A program made the translations under genes and the position numbers. DNA of 64,000 nucleotides from the IMG/VR virus record IMGVR_UViG_3300044632_001003, positions 1 through 64,000 of that record; one strand, 5' to 3'. This DNA is from a virus. The first letter of the stretch is position 1. Every line of letters starts with the position of its first letter. The notes under the pieces were generated by a model. That model did no database searches. It had not been told where the DNA came from and worked only from the letters and a program-made list of their open reading frames with translations. This document shows positions 60,597 to 64,000 of this stretch, in pieces.

Positions 60597-60740
60597 TCAG
60601 AATTGGATGGGTTCGGCAGTCGGTTCGGCGTCACCCTCCTGGGCGATGCGTTGGCCGTCTGCCAGTCCGTCCAGGATGCTCAGAATCTGGGAACCGTTGC
60701 GACCCTGGCGGAGCAGGGAGAGGGCAAGGTCAAGGGTCAT
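60597..60740 (-). CDS. Very small hypothetical protein (47 aa)
   Basis: It reads MTLDLALSLLRQGRNGSQIL, then SILDGLADGQRIAQEGDAEP. Helical, with an acidic tail. The pattern LSLLrqGrnGsqIL.iLD is common in small cyanophage frames. No function recognised. It is preceded by a TACAAT box at 60798-60803 with a longer leader of about 57 nt. Confidence 0.6.
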   Translation of the reverse strand: MTLDLALSLLRQGRNGSQILSILDGLADGQRIAQEGDAEPTAEPIQF

Positions 60741-60803
60741 GGGTCGTTTGAATCAGTGTGGTTTGGTGTGGGTGTCTTTCAGGGCGCACCCGCTCCCATT
60801 GTA
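60741..60803 (-). promoter_or_regulatory. Promoter with long leader (element 6, atypical)
   Basis: TACAAT at 60798-60803 overlaps the end of the upstream gene. The 57-nt leader lacks CTCTCA but still ends CAAACGACCC before the ATG, suggesting an insertion within an ancestral element. Confidence 0.45.
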
Positions 60804-60980
60804 TCAGGCAGCGATCAGCAGGTCATCCTCCCAGCGGGCAGTGGTCAGAATCTCATCGTAGATCCGATCGGCAACCTGATCAACGTAGCGGCGCTCATCC
60901 GCTTTCAGGATGGCAGCGCGGCACTGGGCGGCAATCTCATCAATGCTCAGGGCGCGGTCGGTGGCGGGGTTGTAGCGCAT
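60804..60980 (-). CDS. Small helical hypothetical protein (58 aa)
   Basis: It reads MRYNPATDRALSIDEIAAQC, then RYVDQVADRIYDEILTTARW. All-helical, acidic. No family recognised. The ATG is positioned by its leader element. Confidence 0.65.
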   Translation of the reverse strand: MRYNPATDRALSIDEIAAQCRAAILKADERRYVDQVADRIYDEILTTARWEDDLLIAA

Positions 60981-61008
60981 GGGGTTCGTTTGAACTGAGA
61001 ATATTGTA
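60981..61008 (-). promoter_or_regulatory. Promoter-leader element 7
   Basis: TACAAT (61003-61008), ATTCTCAGTTCAAACGAACC-CC, then the ATG at 60980. GTTCAA class. Confidence 0.7.
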
Positions 61009-61049
61009 GAGCAGTTTAGGGTCGGTGCTCAGGACATTGTGCCAGTGCC

Positions 61050-61232
61050 TCAGGCGGCACAGAGGGCGGATTCCAGGCAGACCTCCCGCACTTCCAGGCG
61101 GGAGTAATCATAGAGACCCCGCTGCAGCTCCAGTTCATAATCCTCAGCGGTGGAGCGGCAATCGAACAGGCGCAGGGAATCGAAGTCGGTGCCTTCATAA
61201 TCCCAACCACCGATCACAGCATAGACTTTCAT
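61050..61232 (-). CDS. Small conserved cyanophage-type protein (60 aa)
   Basis: It reads MKVYAVIGGWDYEGTDFDSL, RLFDCRSTAEDYELELQRGL, then VREVCLESALCAA. A beta-alpha-beta unit whose MKVYAViGGwdYEG..f.SLRLFDC pattern I associate with Synechococcus phage hypothetical proteins. This argues that the GC-rich block is phage DNA, not a host contaminant. Confidence 0.7.
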   Translation of the reverse strand: MKVYAVIGGWDYEGTDFDSLRLFDCRSTAEDYELELQRGLYDYSRLEVREVCLESALCAA

Positions 61233-61262
61233 GGGCGGGTCGTTTGAACTGAGAGTATTGTA
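61233..61262 (-). promoter_or_regulatory. Promoter-leader element 8
   Basis: TACAAT (61257-61262), ACTCTCAGTTCAAACGACCC-GCCC, then the ATG at 61232. GTTCAA class. Confidence 0.72.
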
Positions 61263-61305
61263 GGGGATGGAGGTGGGGGGTTGGTGCCCCCCGTGTGCCA
61301 GTGCC

Positions 61306-61482
61306 TCAATCGGCATAGAGGGAGATGAAGTCCTCCACAAACTCCCGCGCCTCATCGCCTGACATGCGGGAGATCATCTCACGGGCGACGGTCTCCCAGG
61401 AGAAGTCGTCTGCCAGGTCAAAGATGGCGACCCGTGCCTCAGAGGCGGAGAGTTCGGAGGCGGTGATCTGGGCGTAGGTCAT
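61306..61482 (-). CDS. Small helical protein (58 aa)
   Basis: It reads MTYAQITASELSASEARVAI, FDLADDFSWETVAREMISRM, then SGDEAREFVEDFISLYAD. A helical bundle-like acidic protein of the type seen in Synechococcus phages. No function recognised. Confidence 0.7.
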   Translation of the reverse strand: MTYAQITASELSASEARVAIFDLADDFSWETVAREMISRMSGDEAREFVEDFISLYAD

Positions 61483-61509
61483 GGGGTTGTCTGAACTGAG
61501 AGTATTGTA
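61483..61509 (-). promoter_or_regulatory. Promoter-leader element 9
   Basis: TACAAT (61504-61509), ACTCTCAGTTCAGACAACCC-C, then the ATG at 61482. GTTCAA class. Confidence 0.72.
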
Positions 61510-61522
61510 GGGGGTCAGGGGG

Positions 61523-61711
61523 TCAGAATCCTGCCTGCTGTTCCAGTTCCTCAAGTGTCACACGGTTCCAGGCACTGAACAGGGTAACGTGATCCAGGAC
61601 GCGGCCCATCGTCTCAGGACCAGTCTGGGGGTCGTCCAGGACCTGATCCATGCCAATGCTCATCAGGCGGTGGATCACGGCGTAGGTCTCCTGGCTGATG
61701 GTGATCTCCAT
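61523..61711 (-). CDS. Small helical hypothetical protein (62 aa)
   Basis: It reads MEITISQETYAVIHRLMSIG, MDQVLDDPQTGPETMGRVLD, then RVTLEELEQQAGF. The start follows its leader; upstream in-frame codons would cross the -10 box. No family recognised. Confidence 0.65.
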   Translation of the reverse strand: MEITISQETYAVIHRLMSIGMDQVLDDPQTGPETMGRVLDHVTLFSAWNRVTLEELEQQAGF

Positions 61712-61739
61712 AGGGTCCGTTGCGGTTGATCCTATTATA
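61712..61739 (-). promoter_or_regulatory. Promoter-leader element 10
   Basis: TATAAT (61734-61739), AGGATCAACCGCAACGGACC-CT, then the ATG at 61711. ACCGCAACGG class with a consensus -10. Confidence 0.68.
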
Positions 61740-61753
61740 GGGGGTGGCACCCC

Positions 61754-61993
61754 TCAGAATGCCACCAGTTGGTCCAGATCCCATTGTGGCACAGTCTGGA
61801 CGGTGCCCCCGCAGTTCTTCCGCAACCATGCGTTGATGTGCTTGCTGGTGGTGGCGCTCCACTGCTGGGCGGTGCGGATCCAACCCTTGCCAGGCACCAG
61901 GGCGGCAACGGGAGTCACGTAGGAGAACAGGATGCAGGTCCCGTCTGCCAGTTGAACCTCAGTCTGGTTGCTGCCGATCTGTTGAACGATCAT
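61754..61993 (-). CDS. DUF8033-like small protein (79 aa)
   Basis: It reads SNQTEVQLADGTCILFSYVT, PVAALVPGKGWIRTAQQWSA, then TTSKHINAWLRKNCGGTVQT. The pattern fSY.TPVAa...g......ws.TTSKHIN.WL matches a domain found in archaeal, cyanobacterial and viral small proteins (DUF8033 as I recall). Function unknown. The ATG is placed by its leader. Confidence 0.65.
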   Translation of the reverse strand: MIVQQIGSNQTEVQLADGTCILFSYVTPVAALVPGKGWIRTAQQWSATTSKHINAWLRKNCGGTVQTVPQWDLDQLVAF

Positions 61994-62021
61994 GGGGTTC
62001 CTTCGAACTGAGAGTATTGTA
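61994..62021 (-). promoter_or_regulatory. Promoter-leader element 11
   Basis: TGCTACAAT extended -10 (TACAAT at 62016-62021), ACTCTCAGTTCGAAGGAACC-CC, then the ATG at 61993. GTTCAA class. Confidence 0.72.
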
Positions 62022-62026
62022 GCAGG

Positions 62027-62242
62027 TCAGCGGCGGGCAGCGGCTAGCAGCAGGTCCAGTAGGACAACTGCCACAACCGCCTTCCAAAAGCCCAGGGCGG
62101 TGATTCCAAACCACCCCAGCACCAGCACCAGGAGCCACGCTTTCAGGGCAACGACGCCAGCGACGCCAACGATCAGGATACCTGCCAGAGCCACCATCTG
62201 CGGGGTGCTGAGGTCCTCAATCCAGGGGTAACGCTTGCTCAT
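62027..62242 (-). CDS. Small membrane protein, two helices (71 aa)
   Basis: Two hydrophobic segments, MVALAGILIVGVAGVVALKA and a second one running through LLVLVLGWFGITALG, WKAVVAVVLLDLLLAAARR, would place it in the inner membrane. The N-terminus (SKRYPWIEDLSTPQ) is soluble. Could be a holin-like or envelope-modifying protein, but nothing specific is recognised and it is far from any lysis gene. Confidence 0.65.
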   Translation of the reverse strand: MSKRYPWIEDLSTPQMVALAGILIVGVAGVVALKAWLLVLVLGWFGITALGFWKAVVAVVLLDLLLAAARR

Positions 62243-62269
62243 GGGTGCCTTGCGGTTGAGAGTATTGTA
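62243..62269 (-). promoter_or_regulatory. Promoter-leader element 12
   Basis: TACAAT (62264-62269), ACTCTCAACCGCAAGGCACC-C, then the ATG at 62242. ACCGCAACGG class. Confidence 0.72.
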
Positions 62270-62311
62270 AGGGGTCAGCGGTGCCCTTTGGGGCAGGGAG
62301 TGGACAGTGCC

Positions 62312-62470
62312 TCAGGTGTCCTCATCCTCCCCCAGAATGAACCCATCAACCCATCCTGCTGTGTATCCGTCATCTTTGGTGAACAGGCGGATCTTAAGAA
62401 GTTTGGCGATTGCAAAGGGCAAACCGATCACCAGGGCTCCAGGGATGAGAATGGCAAGCAGTTCGGTCAT
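62312..62470 (-). CDS. Small single-helix membrane protein (52 aa)
   Basis: A hydrophobic N-terminal segment (LLAILIPGALVIGLPFAIAK) is followed by a basic KLLKIR stop-transfer-like stretch and an acidic tail (GWVDGFILGEDEDT). No family recognised. The ATG is placed by its leader. Confidence 0.62.
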   Translation of the reverse strand: MTELLAILIPGALVIGLPFAIAKLLKIRLFTKDDGYTAGWVDGFILGEDEDT

Positions 62471-62498
62471 GGGGTTCCTTTGAACTGAGAGTATTGTA
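62471..62498 (-). promoter_or_regulatory. Promoter-leader element 13
   Basis: TACAAT (62493-62498), ACTCTCAGTTCAAAGGAACC-CC, then the ATG at 62470. GTTCAA class. Confidence 0.72.
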
Positions 62499-62503
62499 GC
62501 GGG

Positions 62504-62671
62504 TCAGCGGGCGATCAGGTCGCCTGCAGTGTACAGTGCCTGAGCTGTCACATGGCGGACGGGGCGAATCGGTTCCCATAGTATCCAGAGCAGCAGAGCG
62601 GCAACGGTCAGGCGAAGCATGGTAGCACGGTGGAACTCAGGGGAACGGGAACGGGTCAGGGAGCGGATCAT
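62504..62671 (-). CDS. Small membrane-type protein (55 aa), coupled
   Basis: The ATG at 62671 overlaps the upstream stop as ATGA. The sequence starts basic (IRSLTRSRSPEFHRAT), then MLRLTVAALLLWILWEPIRP is hydrophobic. An alternative ATG at 62620 would give 38 residues starting MLRLTV. It has no leader element, unlike most neighbours, which supports translational coupling. Confidence 0.55.
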   Translation of the reverse strand: MIRSLTRSRSPEFHRATMLRLTVAALLLWILWEPIRPVRHVTAQALYTAGDLIAR

Positions 62672-62811
62672 GCGATGTGAGCAGGGGAACCACAGGAACG
62701 GTAGAATTCTACCATACGTTCCGCCTCTGCCAGGGTGGGGAACCATTGCGACCGCCACTCACAGTGGTTGTAGGGGACCTGGTAGCGGACTTCGTAGCGG
62801 GTCAGTGCCAT
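62668..62811 (-). CDS. Small hypothetical protein (47 aa)
   Basis: It reads MALTRYEVRYQVPYNHCEWR, SQWFPTLAEAERMVEFYRSC, then GSPAHIA. A beta-beta-alpha unit with a pattern (RYEVRyqvp....eWrSqWFpTlaEAErMv.FYRSCG) familiar from Synechococcus phage small proteins. Just upstream the leader ends CTTTCAACTGACCC, a partial match to the repeated leader, but no clear -10 is seen. Confidence 0.65.
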   Translation of the reverse strand: MALTRYEVRYQVPYNHCEWRSQWFPTLAEAERMVEFYRSCGSPAHIA

Positions 62812-62968
62812 GGGTCAGTTGAAAGACTTTGGGGTGGCGGGTCCGTGACCTCCCGCCTACGGGGTCAAGGGGTCTGTGGGGTTGCCCCCGCCGTTCCTCC
62901 CCTTGTTGAACATAGTATGGCACGGCAGAGGGGGCAGGTCTATGGGGTGTGTGCCACATTCTGAACTG

Positions 62969-63553
62969 TCACAGCACCTCTTTGCCGAACTTGCCACACA
63001 GGTAGAATGCCATTCCTTTATCTTTCAGGGTGCAACCTGCAAAGGTGAGAGGAACATAGGCGCCGTTAGTTTTAGATGCTTTGGTGCGAATTTGCAGCAG
63101 TCCGTTAGGACCAGTGATGGTGCTCAGTTGCTCACCAGCATTGAACTTAGCACGAATGGTATCACAAATGTGGTTGTAATCCTCCGCCAGTTCCTGATAG
63201 TGTTCGGGGTGAGTTTCAGGGTTCAGAACCTCAGTGCCCACATAATCGTTGGAGCGGGTGAAACCAACGTAGATGGTTTGAGAGAGTTTCTCACCGACTT
63301 TGCTGTCAGCGAAACTAACACTATCCTCCAGAATCTCAGAGAGGCAATGCTTCAGTTGGGTGACAGCGATAGACTCACCAACCGTGAAGGTCTTCAGTTC
63401 TCCATCCACCAGATCTTTCAGGTTGGAACTGTTAGGAATGCCCAGGGCAGTTTCAATCAGTTGCCCACGGGATCCTTTGTTCTTCCCAGGTTTGGCGAAC
63501 GCAGCGAAGTTAGTTACCTTCAGTTGGGCAGCGACTTGCAGGGTGTTGAGCAT
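62969..63553 (-). CDS. MutH/Sau3AI-family endonuclease-like protein
   Basis: The protein has 194 residues from the ATG at 63553. KNKGSRGQLIETALGIPNSS followed by NLKDLVDGELKTFTVGESIA reproduces the MutH/Sau3AI core: Glu in the LIE helix, Asp in KDLVD and Glu-x-Lys in GELKTF. SQTIYVGFTRSNDYVGTE follows, as in the family. MutH nicks hemimethylated GATC and Sau3AI cuts GATC. A phage copy could attack host DNA or act in repair. A TATACT box and a leader ending AACGCACCCG precede the ATG. Confidence 0.6.
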   Translation of the reverse strand: MLNTLQVAAQLKVTNFAAFAKPGKNKGSRGQLIETALGIPNSSNLKDLVDGELKTFTVGESIAVTQLKHCLSEILEDSVSFADSKVGEKLSQTIYVGFTRSNDYVGTEVLNPETHPEHYQELAEDYNHICDTIRAKFNAGEQLSTITGPNGLLQIRTKASKTNGAYVPLTFAGCTLKDKGMAFYLCGKFGKEVL

Positions 63554-63581
63554 CGGGTGCGTTGCTGATGAGATTAGTATA
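63554..63581 (-). promoter_or_regulatory. Promoter-leader element 14 (outlier copy)
   Basis: TATACT (63576-63581), AATCTCATCAGCAACGCACC-CG, then the ATG at 63553. Same layout as the block elements; ATCTCA and GCAACGxACCC recall the ACCGCAACGG class. Confidence 0.58.
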
Positions 63582-63619
63582 GGGCACCAGGGGCACCCCA
63601 CAAGGGGGTCTGTGCCACT

Positions 63620-64000
63620 TCAACGATTGGCACACTGGAAGCGACCGCTGTTGAAGTTAGCGTTAGAAAAGACCTCACGATTCACCAGTTTGAACATACC
63701 AAACTGATTCACCAGAACGTAACCCTCAGCGTCGATTCTGTTACCGTACAGATAAGCAGCAGGACCATCATTGCGGCAGAGGAACAGGCAGTCATCTTTG
63801 ATAGACTTCACCAATGCCCACAGACGCAGCAGGTTAGCATCACAATCAAAGTCCTCAGGATTCACCTCTTCACCAGCACGAATGCAGGCATTGATCTGTT
63901 GTTTGATCTTTGCCGCTTCCTTCTCACTCACAAAGGTGGCAGTTTGTGCCATCTGACGGGCGAACTTGCACACCTCTTCAACATCAGCGAACGACTCCTG
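63620..64000 (-). CDS. Unknown protein, 5' end outside window
   Basis: The frame is open to the window edge (127 codons including the stop) and the true start is not visible; the GTG inside it is not a convincing start. Segments: ADVEEVCKFARQMAQTATFV, EKEAAKIKQQINACIRAGEE, DANLLRLWALVKSIKDDCLF, then YLYGNRIDAEGYVLVNQFGM. Helical N-terminal part, beta C-terminal part; a possible relation to the MutH-like neighbour is only positional. No family recognised. Confidence 0.7.
   Translation of the reverse strand, partial: QESFADVEEVCKFARQMAQTATFVSEKEAAKIKQQINACIRAGEEVNPEDFDCDANLLRLWALVKSIKDDCLFLCRNDGPAAYLYGNRIDAEGYVLVNQFGMFKLVNREVFSNANFNSGRFQCANR

Larger units (their letters stand above)
59241..62811 (-). 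other. GC-rich block of small early-type genes with repeated promoter-leaders
   Basis: A run of 14 small minus-strand genes, visibly richer in G+C than the T4-like part. Most genes are 47-80 codons and stand alone behind a 27-31 nt element (TACAAT-type -10, then a conserved pyrimidine/AAC-rich leader) that reaches the ATG. It resembles the small-gene 'ORFanage' regions of other cyanomyoviruses, but base composition suggests a recent or separate origin. Confidence 0.7.

Noticed and set aside
60540-60998. 152-codon plus-strand frame in the GC-rich block
   Set aside because: GC-rich DNA gives long chance frames; the opposite strand holds two small genes with promoter-leader elements.
59433-62498. 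Repeated elements as a CRISPR array
   Set aside because: The repeats are separated by full coding sequences of 140-350 nt, are always at gene starts in one orientation and carry a -10 box, which fits promoters and not CRISPR spacers.
62876-63568. 230-codon plus-strand frame
   Set aside because: It is the antisense of the MutH-like gene, which has recognisable catalytic motifs and a promoter.
1-64000. tRNA genes, photosystem genes (psbA/psbD), insertion sequences or integrase
   Set aside because: Looked for by eye; no cloverleaf, photosynthesis protein, transposase or integrase motif was seen in this window.

Overview
The window is part of the genome of a T4-like cyanomyovirus, a tailed phage that probably infects marine Synechococcus or Prochlorococcus. 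The evidence is the T4 morphogenesis order on one strand (gp25-gp6-gp7-gp8 ... gp13-gp14-gp15-gp16-gp17-gp18-gp19-gp20-gp67/68-like-gp21-gp22-gp23), followed by uvsY, uvsW, gp55, gp47 and gp46. T4-type late promoters (NATAAATA) recur, and there are cyanophage-typical extras: speD, a small glycosyltransferase and DUF4815-type structural proteins. Every gene I can support lies on the minus strand, so transcription runs from high to low coordinates.

Layout from high to low coordinates. 64.0-62.9 kb: a partial unknown gene and a MutH/Sau3AI-like endonuclease gene. 62.9-59.2 kb: a GC-rich block of small genes (47-115 codons). Most of these genes are preceded by a near-identical 27-31 nt element made of a -10 box (TACAAT type) and a very short conserved leader ending at the ATG. 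About 59.15 kb: an abrupt base-composition change beside a G9 tract and two GC hairpins. 59.05-56.4 kb: AT-rich small genes (an AbrB-like regulator, a glycosyltransferase with a sigma70-like early promoter, speD). 56.35-32.4 kb: baseplate and fibre genes, including a 4169-residue gp7-type protein and a 2362-residue DUF4815-type protein. 32.4-24.0 kb: fibre, neck and small-terminase genes, with gp14 enlarged about fourfold by internal beta-rich repeats. 24.0-9.9 kb: packaging, tail and head genes. 9.9-3.2 kb: recombination, replication and late-transcription genes. 3.2-0 kb: two virion-like proteins that share modules, then an edge-truncated zinc-metallopeptidase/VWA protein.

How the genes work together: gp55 appears to be transcribed from a host-type sigma70 promoter and would then direct RNA polymerase to the NATAAATA promoters in front of structural genes. 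gp20/21/22/23 and the small core protein build and process the prohead, gp16/17 package DNA, and gp13/14/15/18/19 form the neck and tail. gp25/6/7/8 and the large repeat proteins form the baseplate and fibres. gp46/47, UvsY and UvsW drive recombination-dependent replication. Many neighbours overlap as TAATG or ATGA, implying translational coupling.

The features most likely to be new are the repeated promoter-leader elements of the GC-rich block, the repeat-driven growth of neck and baseplate proteins (with LamG-like and YHYH-like domains), and capsid-targeting-like N-termini on proteins between the terminase genes. Family calls come from reading sequence motifs only; no database search was possible.
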